Positions 17,927-26,142 of a stretch of DNA of 64,000 nucleotides are shown here, piece after piece (positions within the stretch are counted from its first letter, which is position 1; each line of letters begins with the position of its first letter). The notes under the pieces were generated by a model that was not told where the DNA came from, made no database searches, and saw only the letters and a program-made list of their open reading frames with translations. Source of the DNA: Lysobacter sp. CFH 32150 (lineage in GTDB: Bacteria; Pseudomonadota; Gammaproteobacteria; Xanthomonadales; Xanthomonadaceae); NCBI RefSeq assembly GCF_022758295.1, contig NZ_JALDWJ010000007.1, forward strand, positions 212,940-276,939, written 5' to 3'. The position numbers and the translations under genes are program-made.

Positions 17927-18139
17927 CTAGTCGGACTCGTCCACCCCAAAGTGCAGCCAACGCTGGGCCACGCCTTCGTCGGAGAATGCGCGCGCGTCGA
18001 GGCCTGCTTCGCGCGCGTACGTTCCGGCTGCGACGCTTGCGGGCGCACATGGGATCGCATGGCCCGGAGCATATGCCAAACAGCCTTCGCAGCGTTCAGG
18101 CGAGGTGATGCCCAGCACAAGGGTGAATGCAGGCCTCAT
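17927..18139 (-). CDS. Small Cys-containing hypothetical protein
   Basis: 70 residues from ATG at 18139. It has a CEGC pair near residues 17-20 and a third cysteine in HAIPCAPAS. No family is recognised and no strong ribosome-binding site is visible. The amino-acid pattern looks more protein-like than the other frames here, and the gene would lie 66 bp upstream of the hydrolase-LuxR gene on the same strand. It may equally be a chance open frame. Confidence 0.35.
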   Translation of the reverse strand: MRPAFTLVLGITSPERCEGCLAYAPGHAIPCAPASVAAGTYAREAGLDARAFSDEGVAQRWLHFGVDESD

Positions 18140-18290
18140 CGAGCGCAGCTGGTGCAGGCGTTCATGGTTTTCGATCTTCGTGCGCGCGCCGAAAGGAGTT
18201 ATCCATCGGGCGGACGGCGGGCCGCTTTACTCGCGCGTAACACAGCCACCACCACGGCACTGCATAGTCCGCGCCAAACGGAGACCTGCC

Positions 18291-18509
18291 ATGACCATCG
18301 CGATGCTCGCCCTTGTTGTTGGTGTCGTCCTGATCCTCGTAGTGCTGATCGCCGCGCGTCGGCACCTGCCCGCGTCGCGCAGCCGCCGCGGCGCTGTCGC
18401 CGGGGAGGCCGGCACGACCACCTTCGTCTACCTCGGCAGCGACGCCAGCAGCTGCAGCAGCGGCTCGGATGGTGGTGGTTGCGATGGCGGTGGTGGCGGT
18501 GGCGACTAA
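18291..18509 (+). CDS. Small membrane protein with a Gly/Ser/Cys-rich tail
   Basis: 72 residues from ATG at 18291. Residues 4-23 (AMLALVVGVVLILVVLIAAR) are a transmembrane helix. A basic stretch (RRHLPASRSRRG) follows, and the last 25 residues contain two cysteines in a Gly/Ser/Asp-rich tail (SSCSSGSDGGGCDGGGGGGD). Such tails occur on several small envelope proteins of unknown function. GGAGA lies 9 bp before the start. No known family can be assigned. Confidence 0.55.
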   Translation: MTIAMLALVVGVVLILVVLIAARRHLPASRSRRGAVAGEAGTTTFVYLGSDASSCSSGSDGGGCDGGGGGGD

Positions 18510-18664
18510 CTGCCGGGTTGGGATGCCGACATCGCCGCCGTGACGGCGGCGTTTCCGCTTTAGGCTGCGCGGCGCAAAATCGATGCCCCGCTTGGGCACT
18601 TTTGGGCGAAAGCGCCCATCGCCATGACGCTTTTTGACAGCAGATCGCAGCGCGCAATTGCGCT

Positions 18665-19828
18665 ATGGTCGAGCGGATGAACCATGTGCAATCGCGCCGG
18701 CTTACGCAGGAAGCAGGGGACACCTATCAACGCGCGTTGACCGGCGGGGTGTTCTACGTGCTGGCGTGGCTCGTGGTCGGGTTTTATGGCGGTGCTTTTA
18801 CGCGCGCGCCCCTGACCAGCTGGCTCCTGGTAATGGTCTTCGTTGGCCTGACGATCGCGCGTTTCGCCCATCGCCTGATCCCCGGTGTCGATGACGCCGG
18901 CCACCTGCGCTGGTTGCGATGGCACTGGGGCATCGTCGTCCTCACGACGACGGTGTGGGGCGGCGTGTTCTGCTGGGCCTTGCTCGACCCCGGGTTCGGT
19001 GGCGCGCGCACCGCGGCGCTGCTCAGCACGCTGGGGCTCGCCACCGCCGCCGCCCATGCCTTCAGCATGCGCCGTGGCTTTGCCCTGTCCAGCATCAGCG
19101 TGCTGTACCTGCCGGGCCTGTTCGTGCTCTGGACCGACCCCGCCGACCGCGCGATCGCGCTGGTCATGTCGATCTACCTCGTCTATGTGCTCATCTCGCT
19201 GGTGCGCAGCCATGCCGAATACCAGCAGCGCCTGGACCTCGACCAGGAACTGCGCGATCAGCGCGACCTGTTCGCGCAGCAAAGCAAGATCGATCCGCTG
19301 ACCGAACTCGCCAACCGCCGGTATTTCTCGCATGTGCTGGCCGAGGCAACCACGCATGCCACCCGCACCGGCGAGCCGCTGACGCTGCTGGTGCTCGATC
19401 TCGATCATTTCAAGAAGATCAACGATACCCACGGCCACGCCGTCGGCGACGCATGCCTCGTGGCCATCGCAGGACGACTGCGTAGCGTCTTCAGTGACGA
19501 GGGCGACCTGGCCGCACGGCTCGGTGGCGAGGAGTTCGGTGTCGTGCTCAGCGGACAGGACCTGGCGACGGCTTCAGGCCGTGCAGAACGCTTCCGCGAG
19601 AATCTCGCCCAGCATCCCATCGCACTCAACAACGGTGCTCCGGAAGGCCTTGTGCTGGCCATCACGGCGAGCATCGGGATCGCCGAGTTCGACAAGGCGA
19701 TCCATCGCGACGTCGATGAGCTCTACAGTGCGGCCGACAGCGCGGTCTATCGAGCCAAGGCCACCGGCCGCAATCGGGTCTGTCGCGACGACGAGTCAAC
19801 GCTGGCTGCCGCCGAAAGCATCCCCTGA
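18665..19828 (+). CDS. Membrane GGDEF diguanylate cyclase
   Basis: 387 residues from ATG at 18665 (ATG at 18677 is equally possible). About six transmembrane helices fill residues 25-175 (from GGVFYVLAWLVVGFYGG to ALVMSIYLVYVLISLV), then a short coiled segment, then a GGDEF domain with GGEEF at 287-291 and the metal-binding block LLVLDLDHFKKINDTHGH. The position of the RxxD inhibitory site holds DEGD, so product inhibition is probably absent, as in the GAF-GGDEF protein at 1723-2841 and unlike the MASE1 enzyme at 13968-15812. The signal sensed by the membrane part is unknown. Confidence 0.88.
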   Translation: MVERMNHVQSRRLTQEAGDTYQRALTGGVFYVLAWLVVGFYGGAFTRAPLTSWLLVMVFVGLTIARFAHRLIPGVDDAGHLRWLRWHWGIVVLTTTVWGGVFCWALLDPGFGGARTAALLSTLGLATAAAHAFSMRRGFALSSISVLYLPGLFVLWTDPADRAIALVMSIYLVYVLISLVRSHAEYQQRLDLDQELRDQRDLFAQQSKIDPLTELANRRYFSHVLAEATTHATRTGEPLTLLVLDLDHFKKINDTHGHAVGDACLVAIAGRLRSVFSDEGDLAARLGGEEFGVVLSGQDLATASGRAERFRENLAQHPIALNNGAPEGLVLAITASIGIAEFDKAIHRDVDELYSAADSAVYRAKATGRNRVCRDDESTLAAAESIP

Positions 19829-19832
19829 TTTC

Positions 19833-19865
19833 ATTCGCGTGATTTTATTCGCGTGATTCCATTCG
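19833..19865. repeat. 14-bp tandem repeat, 2.4 units
   Basis: Two units, ATTCGCGTGATTTT (19833-19846) and ATTCGCGTGATTCC (19847-19860), and a third partial ATTCG lie between the convergent cyclase and SRPBCC genes. It is probably a small slippage duplication. Confidence 0.7.
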
Positions 19866-19881
19866 CCCGGGATCAACCCAG

Positions 19882-20292
19882 CTATGCGGCCGCCGCCGCG
19901 CTTTGTTCCAGCGTCCGCTTCATCGCAGCCATGCCCTGGTCGATCATGCCGCCGATCTGCGTTTCCAGTTCGTCAGGCAACAAATCGGCGATCCAGACCA
20001 GGCGGGTGCGATCGGTGCCATCGTCGAAGGCCTGCACCGAAGCGTTATGGTGGGTGAACGGCGCGCCCACCACCGACCAGACCACGCGGCGTTGTGCGTC
20101 ATCGATGTCGACGATCCGTTCGCGCACCGTCATGCCGTTGCCGAAGGTGACCACCCGCGTATCCCCATCGAGATGACAGTCGGTCACGAACCCCCGCACC
20201 AGTCGCTCATGGATCCGGCCGACATCACGCAACGCGTCCCACACGAGACCGGGCGTAGCGGCCACGTGGATTTCCCTGCGGATCGATGCCAT
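19882..20292 (-). CDS. SRPBCC-family (START-like) protein
   Basis: 136 residues from ATG at 20292. The opening ASIRREIHVAATPGLVWDALRDVGRIHERLV is typical of polyketide cyclase/dehydrase-like SRPBCC proteins, which form a hydrophobic ligand pocket under a long C-terminal helix (here LETQIGGMIDQGMAAMKRTLEQ). The ligand and reaction are unknown. A longer open frame upstream (to 20655) lacks family similarity. The 256 bp from 20293 to the cupin start hold no other recognisable gene. Confidence 0.75.
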   Translation of the reverse strand: MASIRREIHVAATPGLVWDALRDVGRIHERLVRGFVTDCHLDGDTRVVTFGNGMTVRERIVDIDDAQRRVVWSVVGAPFTHHNASVQAFDDGTDRTRLVWIADLLPDELETQIGGMIDQGMAAMKRTLEQSAAAAA

Positions 20293-20549
20293 GCGGATGC
20301 TCCCAGGCCACCGGAACTGGCCGACGCGCAGCGAAACAGATGGAAGGCGAAACGTGCGTGAACCTGCTTCGCAGGAGCGCGGCGCAAGTCCACGTGCATT
20401 GCAACGCGCACTTGTCCTTCGCAGATGTTCGCACCGACTTAACAAGCGCAGGGAGAAGAATGCGCAGTGCCGCGTCGTAGCCGATTCCGGCACAGGCCCG
20501 CTGCCGCTCCGGCAGCCGCGATCGACTGCCCCCCGTGGAGACGTCGCCG

Positions 20550-21068
20550 ATGAAACTTCCGACTTTTTTCCTGTTGTCCCTGCTGCCCTGCGCGCTGGCC
20601 GCGGCGCCACCGCAGGACCCCGCCGCGCCCGCGGCGGATGCACCCGTATCGACACACGTGATGGTCAAGGCTTCCGAGGTGAAATGGGGCGATCCCCCAC
20701 CCGCGCTCGAACGCGGTGCACAGGCGGCGGTGATGTCCGGTAATCCCGCAGAGGCCGGGGTGTTCGTGCTCCGGCTCAAGACCCCGGCCGGCTACCGCAT
20801 CGCACGCCACTGGCACCCGACCGACGAACACGTGACCGTGATCGAAGGCGACCTGACGCTGGAGATGGGCGAAGGCGCGCAGATGCACTCGGCCACCTTC
20901 GGCCCGGGCGACTACGTGCTGCTGCCGGCGAAGATGCAACACGCCGGTTCGACCTCGGGTGGCGTGGTGGTGCAGGTGCAAGGCGCCGGCCCGTTCGAAC
21001 TCATCTATGTCGACCCCAAGGACGATCCGCGCAAGCGCGCGCCTGCAGCCGAGGCGAAAAGCAAGTAG
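20550..21068 (+). CDS. Periplasmic cupin-domain protein
   Basis: 172 residues from ATG at 20550, with GGAG 11 bp upstream. A signal peptide (KLPTFFLLSLLPCALAA) precedes a single cupin barrel. Motif 1 is HWHPTDEHVTVIEGDLTL, with His, His and Glu metal ligands; motif 2 is FGPGDYVLLPAKMQHAGST. It probably binds a metal in the periplasm. Other exported cupins of this type are annotated only as cupin-domain proteins. The C-terminus is Lys/Arg-rich. Confidence 0.8.
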   Translation: MKLPTFFLLSLLPCALAAAPPQDPAAPAADAPVSTHVMVKASEVKWGDPPPALERGAQAAVMSGNPAEAGVFVLRLKTPAGYRIARHWHPTDEHVTVIEGDLTLEMGEGAQMHSATFGPGDYVLLPAKMQHAGSTSGGVVVQVQGAGPFELIYVDPKDDPRKRAPAAEAKSK

Positions 21069-21101
21069 CAAGGCACGCTGCGGAAAGCACGGATGCGAGC
21101 A

Positions 21102-21130
21102 AAAGGGCGGGTTCGTTGAAGCCGCCCTTT
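21102..21130 (+). terminator. Rho-independent terminator after the cupin gene
   Basis: Arms AAAGGGCGG (21102-21110) and CCGCCCTTT (21122-21130), with an 11-base loop, lie 33 bp after the cupin stop. The final Ts form only a short tract. Confidence 0.6.
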
Positions 21131-21199
21131 CAGCAATGGCCTGCTCGGGCGTTGAACGAGGCGATACTCCCTACCCTCGATTCCAACGCCGGAGCTCCG

Positions 21200-22078
21200 A
21201 TGACCGAGGTCGCCATCCTCACGCCCGATCCTGCAGACGCTTCCTATTCGAGTCTCTGGTCAGGCGTGCTCGATCGCCTGCGCATCGCCCTCGCGAGTGC
21301 CGGCGTCACGGCAACGCCGACGCCCTGGACGGCACACGTCGAAGACTGCGACGAACTCAAGCACTTTGCACTGGTGTTGCCATTGCTCGTCTGGGGCTAC
21401 CACCACGACCACGAACGCTGGCTGCAGGCTTGCCGGGCCTGGGACGCGGCTGCGTTGCCGTTGGCCAATCCCGCCGCGGTGCTGGCGTGGAATTCGGACA
21501 AGCGCTACCTGGAACAGTTGGGTCAACGCGGCGTGGCGATTCCACCGACCACCTGGACAGACCGCGTGACGCAGCGCCAGCTCGATGAAGTCTTCGCGGC
21601 CACCGGCGCGGAGCAGCTGATCGTCAAACCGGCCGTATCCGGCGGCGCCTGGAAAACGCAGCGCCTGCGCCGAGGCGATGTCCTCGACGATGCGCCTGCC
21701 GGGGCGGCGATGATCCAACCCTACCTGCCGACGATCGAGACCGAAGGCGAGACCTCGATGTTGTTCTTTGGGGGACGCCTCAGCCACGTGGTCAACAAGC
21801 AGCCCCTGCCGGGTGAGTTCCGCGTCCAGGTGCAGTACGGCGGTGTCTACACCCTGCTACCGGCACCGCCCGCCGGCGCACTGGCACTGGCCGAACAGAC
21901 CCTGGCCGCGATCGATGCGCCGCTGCTCTACGCGCGCATCGATGCGGTTCCCGACGCTGATGGCCGCTGGTTGCTGATGGAGGCGGAACTGATCGAGCCT
22001 GACTTCTATCTCGGCGCCGATCGCGAGGGAGGCGCCGGATTCGGTCGAGCGGTGCGGGATCTGCTTGAGGTGGCCTGA
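21200..22078 (+). CDS. ATP-grasp-fold protein
   Basis: 292 residues from ATG at 21200, with GGAG five bases upstream. The pattern NSDKRYLEQLGQRGVAIPPTTW, then EQLIVKPAVSGGAWKTQRL (ATP-binding Lys), GAAMIQPYLPTIETEGETSMLFFGG and the end block DGRWLLMEAELIEPDFYL (metal-binding Glu residues) fits the ATP-grasp superfamily near the RimK/glutathione-synthetase type. It would activate a carboxylate as acyl phosphate for ligation to an amine; the substrates are unknown. It stands alone between a terminator and the small HMA-like gene. Confidence 0.78.
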   Translation: MTEVAILTPDPADASYSSLWSGVLDRLRIALASAGVTATPTPWTAHVEDCDELKHFALVLPLLVWGYHHDHERWLQACRAWDAAALPLANPAAVLAWNSDKRYLEQLGQRGVAIPPTTWTDRVTQRQLDEVFAATGAEQLIVKPAVSGGAWKTQRLRRGDVLDDAPAGAAMIQPYLPTIETEGETSMLFFGGRLSHVVNKQPLPGEFRVQVQYGGVYTLLPAPPAGALALAEQTLAAIDAPLLYARIDAVPDADGRWLLMEAELIEPDFYLGADREGGAGFGRAVRDLLEVA

Positions 22079-22135
22079 ACGGCGCAGCACGCGGTTCAGC
22101 ACCCTTACTGCCTTGTTCGTACCCCGACTCTCGAT

Positions 22136-22390
22136 CTAGAACGCGAGAACTTCGCGACGTTCTGACCGGAACACGGCGTCCACGACCGTGCTGTCGACGA
22201 TTGAGACGACCTGGAATCCGCACCGCTCGATCGCGGCAGTCGCATCGCTCAACGTCAAACGACCTTCGACGCGCACCAAGTGTGCCTGGAGGTTGAAGTT
22301 GATGCGGGCGCCAAGATCCACCTCGAGCAGCGCGTTGGTGATGCTACGAACGTAGTCTCCGCCACGAATACCATTGACGAGCAGTTTCAT
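22136..22390 (-). CDS. Heavy-metal-associated-like protein lacking the CxxC metal site
   Basis: 84 residues from ATG at 22390. The fold pattern MKLLVNGIRGGDYVRSITNALLEVD... VRVEGRLTLSDATAAIERCGFQVVSI resembles HMA/copper-chaperone domains, with the first helix and the gly-phe (CGF) near the end. The usual GMTCxxC loop is replaced by GIRGGDYV, so metal binding as in CopZ is not expected. It may be a ferredoxin-like regulatory or structural relative. A loosely similar ACT-like fold is the alternative. No partner ATPase is nearby. Confidence 0.55.
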   Translation of the reverse strand: MKLLVNGIRGGDYVRSITNALLEVDLGARINFNLQAHLVRVEGRLTLSDATAAIERCGFQVVSIVDSTVVDAVFRSERREVLAF

Positions 22391-22484
22391 TGCTTCTCCA
22401 CCTTGATGAGCCAGGGCGCGCGTACCGCGCTGTTCACCTTCAGACAGGCCGTTGGCCGGGACTTGGGCATCAAAGATCCTGGTC

Positions 22485-23684
22485 CTATGGCGCGCTCTGC
22501 TCGGGCACATAGCCCGGCAATGAAGCCAGCCCGACTTCGGCATCCGCCTCACGCCACCACGGCGTCGCCGCATGCGGCGCCGACAGGTCCAGGCGTTCGC
22601 CCATGCGTGGCGTGGTCAGCGCGATGTTGCGCTCGCTGGTCAACGCGACCACGCGCTCGAACGGCTCCTGCCAGCCATGCAGGGCCAGGTCGAAGGTGCC
22701 GTTGTGCACCGGCAGCAGCCAGCGCCCGCGCAAGTCCTGGTGTGCCTGCACGGTCTGTTCGGGCTGCATGTGCACGTACGGCCATTGCGGATCGTAGGCG
22801 CCGGTTTCCAGCATGGTCACGTCGAACGGGCCGAAGCGGCGGCCGATCTCCTTGAAGCCGTCGAAGTAGCCGGTGTCGCCGCTGAAGAAGAGCCGCAGCG
22901 TGCCTGCATCCGTACCTGCCTCCTTCGCGCCGTCGACGATCACCCACGACGCCCACAATGTCTTGTTGCCGTCGAATAGACCGCGTCCGGAGAAGTGCTG
23001 CGCCGGCGTGGCGGTGAACTGCACGCCATCGACGCTCGTGCCCTGCCACCAGTCGAACTGCCGCACCTTGTCCGCATCCACGCCCCAGTCGATGAGCCGA
23101 TCACCGACACCGAGCGGCGTGAGGAACACGCCGGTCGTCTTCGCCAGCTGCACGATGGTGGCGCGATCGAGATGGTCGTAGTGGTCGTGCGAGAGGATCA
23201 CGCCGCGCAGCGGCGGCAGGTCCTCCAGCGCGATAGGAGGGGCGTGGAAGCGCTTCGGCCCCATCCATTGCACCGGCGAGGCGCGTTCGGCGAACACCGG
23301 ATCGGTGATCCAGAAACCACCGCGCAGCTTGATCAGCATCGTCGAGTGCCCGAGCCGGAACAGGCTGCGATCCGGCGCGGCCTCCAATTGCGCGCGGGTC
23401 AGCGTGGCAATGGGCAGCGACGCCTTCGGCATGGTGTTGGCCGGCTTGTTGAAGAAGAAGTTCCACAGGATCCCCAGCGTCTTGGCGACGCCCTCGTCGG
23501 GCTTGGGGACGGGATTGCGGAAGCGTCCATCGGCGGATTGCGGCGACTCGGGGTAACCGCCGACGGGAAGGTTGGTCTTGGCGGCGGACAGCAGGCAGGC
23601 ACTCACGATCAGGACTCCTAGCAGCAGGACGGCCCGGCACAGGCGGCGGAAACGGGGGCGTGGCGGGCCGGGGCGTCGGTTCAT
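22485..23684 (-). CDS. Lipoprotein-like metallo-beta-lactamase-fold hydrolase (NAPE-PLD/RomA type)
   Basis: 399 residues from ATG at 23684. The N-terminus has basic residues, a hydrophobic segment and a lipobox VSAC (Cys30). The MBL core has LGHSTMLIKLRGGFWITDPVF at 111-131, the metal motif SHDHYDHLD with His166, His168, Asp170 and His171, and later FSGDTGYFDGF and VHNGTFDLALHGW. The arrangement fits the family of N-acyl-phosphatidylethanolamine phospholipase D and E. coli RomA/UlaG-type proteins. The true substrate is unknown. It diverges from the TetR regulator across an operator-like region. Confidence 0.82.
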   Translation of the reverse strand: MNRRPGPPRPRFRRLCRAVLLLGVLIVSACLLSAAKTNLPVGGYPESPQSADGRFRNPVPKPDEGVAKTLGILWNFFFNKPANTMPKASLPIATLTRAQLEAAPDRSLFRLGHSTMLIKLRGGFWITDPVFAERASPVQWMGPKRFHAPPIALEDLPPLRGVILSHDHYDHLDRATIVQLAKTTGVFLTPLGVGDRLIDWGVDADKVRQFDWWQGTSVDGVQFTATPAQHFSGRGLFDGNKTLWASWVIVDGAKEAGTDAGTLRLFFSGDTGYFDGFKEIGRRFGPFDVTMLETGAYDPQWPYVHMQPEQTVQAHQDLRGRWLLPVHNGTFDLALHGWQEPFERVVALTSERNIALTTPRMGERLDLSAPHAATPWWREADAEVGLASLPGYVPEQSAP

Positions 23685-23702
23685 AGCGGGTTTCGGAAGA
23701 AG

Positions 23703-23745
23703 TACACGACACAGTGTAGTTTCCGTTTTTGGAAAAGTAAACTAC
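23703..23745. promoter_or_regulatory. Operator-like inverted repeats between the MBL and TetR genes
   Basis: Two overlapping palindromes occur in the 79-bp divergent gap: TACAC (23703-23707) and GTGTA (23714-23718) with a 6-bp spacer, and GTAGTTT (23716-23722) and AAACTAC (23739-23745). A further half-site AGTGTAAAC begins at 23748. This is a likely binding site for the adjacent TetR protein, controlling both genes. This is inferred from position and symmetry only. Confidence 0.55.
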
Positions 23746-23763
23746 CAAGTGTAAACTTCCCCC

Positions 23764-24378
23764 ATGTCCAGCCAGCCCGCCCCTGCCCGCCTGACCGACC
23801 GCAAGCGCGCGGCGATCCTCGACGCGGCCGTGGCCGAGTTCCGCCAGTCCGGTTACGAGGCCACCAGCATGGATCGCATCGCTGCCAGCGCCGGCGTGTC
23901 CAAGCGCACCGTGTACAACCACTTCCCCAGCAAGGAAGCGCTGTTCGCGCAGATCCTTAAGCAGTTGTGGGAGCGCAGCGTGGAAGGCCTCGACCTCGCC
24001 TACCGCAGCGATCGCCCGCTGCGCACGCAATTGCTCGAGCTGGTGAAGCAGAAGCTGCGCCTGCTGCACGACGGCAACTTCGTCGACCTCGCACGTGTCG
24101 CGATCGCCGCCACCATCCACTCGCCCGAACGCGCGCAGGACATGGTTGCGCGCATGGGCGACCGCGAAGAAGGCCTCACGCTGTGGATCCGCGCCGCTGC
24201 CGCCGACGGCCGCCTGAAGACCAAGGATCCGCTGTTCGCCTCGATGCAGCTGCAGGGCCTGGTGAAGGGTTTCGCGTTCTGGCCGCAGATCACGCTGGGC
24301 CAGCCGCCGCTGACCGCCGCACAGCAGCAGCAGGTGGCCGAATCGGCCGTGGACATGTTCCTCGCCTACTACGGTTGA
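23764..24378 (+). CDS. TetR/AcrR-family transcriptional regulator
   Basis: 204 residues. The N-terminal HTH (KRAAILDAAVAEFRQSGYEATSMDRIAASAGVSKRTVYNHFPSKEALF) is a canonical TetR domain. The C-terminal part resembles the AefR-like tetracyclin-repressor-type ligand domain, including a FAFWPQITLGQPPL segment. It probably represses the divergent lipoprotein-like hydrolase and itself. The ligand is unknown. It converges with the cysteine synthase-glutaredoxin gene. Confidence 0.9.
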   Translation: MSSQPAPARLTDRKRAAILDAAVAEFRQSGYEATSMDRIAASAGVSKRTVYNHFPSKEALFAQILKQLWERSVEGLDLAYRSDRPLRTQLLELVKQKLRLLHDGNFVDLARVAIAATIHSPERAQDMVARMGDREEGLTLWIRAAAADGRLKTKDPLFASMQLQGLVKGFAFWPQITLGQPPLTAAQQQQVAESAVDMFLAYYG

Positions 24379-24380
24379 GG

Positions 24381-24398
24381 CCCTGCGGTCACGCAGGG
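24381..24398. terminator. Small hairpin between convergent genes
   Basis: Arms CCCTGCG (24381-24387) and CGCAGGG (24392-24398) with a 4-base loop lie just after the TetR stop and before the stop of the convergent fusion gene. No T-tract follows, so it is a weak terminator candidate. Confidence 0.4.
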
Positions 24399-24415
24399 AA
24401 TCCGATGCGCAACGA

Positions 24416-25939
24416 TCAACGCGGATGCAACCACGTTGGCAGCAACGTGTAGGGATCGATGCGAACGCTTTCGTCGTAAGTGACGCCGTTCGCACTGAGT
24501 AGAGTCTGCAAGCGACCGTCCTTGAACATGTCGAGCGTTTCCGTGCAGCCGCCGATGAACTCGCCGCCGACGAAAACCTGCGGGATGGTCTTGCTGCCAG
24601 TGCGTGATGTGAGGACGGCGCGGATCTGTCCGCCGCGGTCATCGCGCTGGTACGCGGTCGAGTCCAGGTCGACAGAGCGATACGGGATGCTGCATCTGGC
24701 GAACAGCTTGCGCAGCGACCAGCAGAACTCGCACCACTCCAGCGCGAACAACACCAGCGGCTGTTCGCGATCGGCGAGCACCTGCGCGACGAAGGCTTCC
24801 ACTTCGTCAGAAACCACAGGAGCAGCGACCGGACTTTCTGATTTCGGTGCGGCGGTCGTGGGTGGCGCCGGCGGCGGCGCGTCGAACCGGCAGCCCGGCG
24901 TCGAGCGCGAAATCTCCAGTTCCTCGGCGGACATTTCCGCACTGACCCCTTCGAACAATGGCGTGCTGAGGTAACGCTCGCCGGTGTCCGGCAGCATGCA
25001 CAGCACCGTCGCGCCGCCCGGTGCCGAGTCGCACACCTGCAATGCCCCTGCCAGCGTGGCGCCCGCGCTGATGCCGACGAAGATGCCTTCGCGTTGGGCG
25101 AGTTCGCGCGACAGGCGGACCGCATCGGCGCCGTTGATCGGCAGGATCTGATCAATCAGTTTCAACGCGATCGCATCCTCGGTCAGCTTGGGAATGAAAT
25201 CGGGCGACCAGCCCTGCATCAGGTGCGGACGGAAACTCGGATGGCTCTCTCTCGGCGTGCCGTCCGGATCGCGTGCCTGCGCGATGCCACTGCCGAGGAT
25301 CGGCGAGTTGTCCGGCTCGCAGACGACGATGCGTGTGTCCGGGCGCTGCGCTTTCAGCACGCGCGCGACACCTTTCAGCGTGCCGCCGGTGCCGTAACCG
25401 GTAACGAAGTAGTCAAGTCGCTCGCCTTCGAAGGCGGCGAGGATTTCCGGCGCCGTGGTGCGCGAGTGCATGTCGGCATTGGCTTCATTCTCGAACTGCC
25501 GACACAGGAACCAACCGTGTGCCTTCGCCAGTTCCACCGCCTTCGCCAACATGCCGCTACCTTTCTGCGCGGCCGGCGTCAGCACCACCTTGGCGCCGAG
25601 GAAACGCATCATCTTGCGCCGCTCGACGCTGAAGTTTTCCGCCATGGTGACCACCAGCGGATAACCCTTCACCGCGCACACCATCGCCAGCCCGATACCG
25701 GTATTGCCGCTGGTCGCCTCGATCACCGTCTGCCCCGGCGACAACGTGCCGCGGCGCTCCGCGTCCTCGATGATGCCGAGCGCGAGCCGGTCCTTGACCG
25801 AGCCCATCGGATTGAACGCCTCGACCTTCACGAACAGGTTCACGTGTGGCGGCGCCAGTTTGGTCAGCCGCACGATCGGCGTATGTCCGACCGTTCCGAG
25901 GATGTTCTCGAACTTCAGGTTTCCGAAGTTGCCTTGCAT
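24416..25939 (-). CDS. Cysteine synthase-glutaredoxin fusion
   Basis: 507 residues from ATG at 25939. Residues 1-345 are a fold-type-II PLP enzyme of the O-acetylserine sulfhydrylase family: Schiff-base Lys49 in NPMGSVKD, TSGNTGIG at 76-83 (substrate loop), GYGTGGTLKG at 181-190 (phosphate loop) and FVGISAGA near 287. An Ala/Pro-rich linker (351-376) leads to a glutaredoxin domain (about 377-507) with EWCEFCWSL (Cys403, Cys406) and the cis-Pro motif TIPQVFVGG. It should make cysteine from O-acetylserine and sulfide; the glutaredoxin may regulate it, or reduce a sulfur donor. The fused layout is uncommon. Confidence 0.87.
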   Translation of the reverse strand: MQGNFGNLKFENILGTVGHTPIVRLTKLAPPHVNLFVKVEAFNPMGSVKDRLALGIIEDAERRGTLSPGQTVIEATSGNTGIGLAMVCAVKGYPLVVTMAENFSVERRKMMRFLGAKVVLTPAAQKGSGMLAKAVELAKAHGWFLCRQFENEANADMHSRTTAPEILAAFEGERLDYFVTGYGTGGTLKGVARVLKAQRPDTRIVVCEPDNSPILGSGIAQARDPDGTPRESHPSFRPHLMQGWSPDFIPKLTEDAIALKLIDQILPINGADAVRLSRELAQREGIFVGISAGATLAGALQVCDSAPGGATVLCMLPDTGERYLSTPLFEGVSAEMSAEELEISRSTPGCRFDAPPPAPPTTAAPKSESPVAAPVVSDEVEAFVAQVLADREQPLVLFALEWCEFCWSLRKLFARCSIPYRSVDLDSTAYQRDDRGGQIRAVLTSRTGSKTIPQVFVGGEFIGGCTETLDMFKDGRLQTLLSANGVTYDESVRIDPYTLLPTWLHPR

Positions 25940-26142
25940 GGAAGTTGTCCTCCGCGATCGGCAGGCGCGGGGCTGGATCACGGCACCGCAGCTGCACACT
26001 CTGCCCAGCGATGCGCGCTGTCAACGTCGCAAGGCCGAGCCCACCACCCCTATCGGTAGTGTGGGAGCGACGTACCAGTTCCACACTTCTTCTGGCGAAA
26101 CGGCACACTGGGCGCTCAATCAAGGCGGTTACGGGAAATCCA

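Noticed and set aside
23764-24378. A quorum-sensing receptor role for the TetR protein
   Set aside because: Position beside the MBL hydrolase alone does not identify a homoserine lactone ligand.
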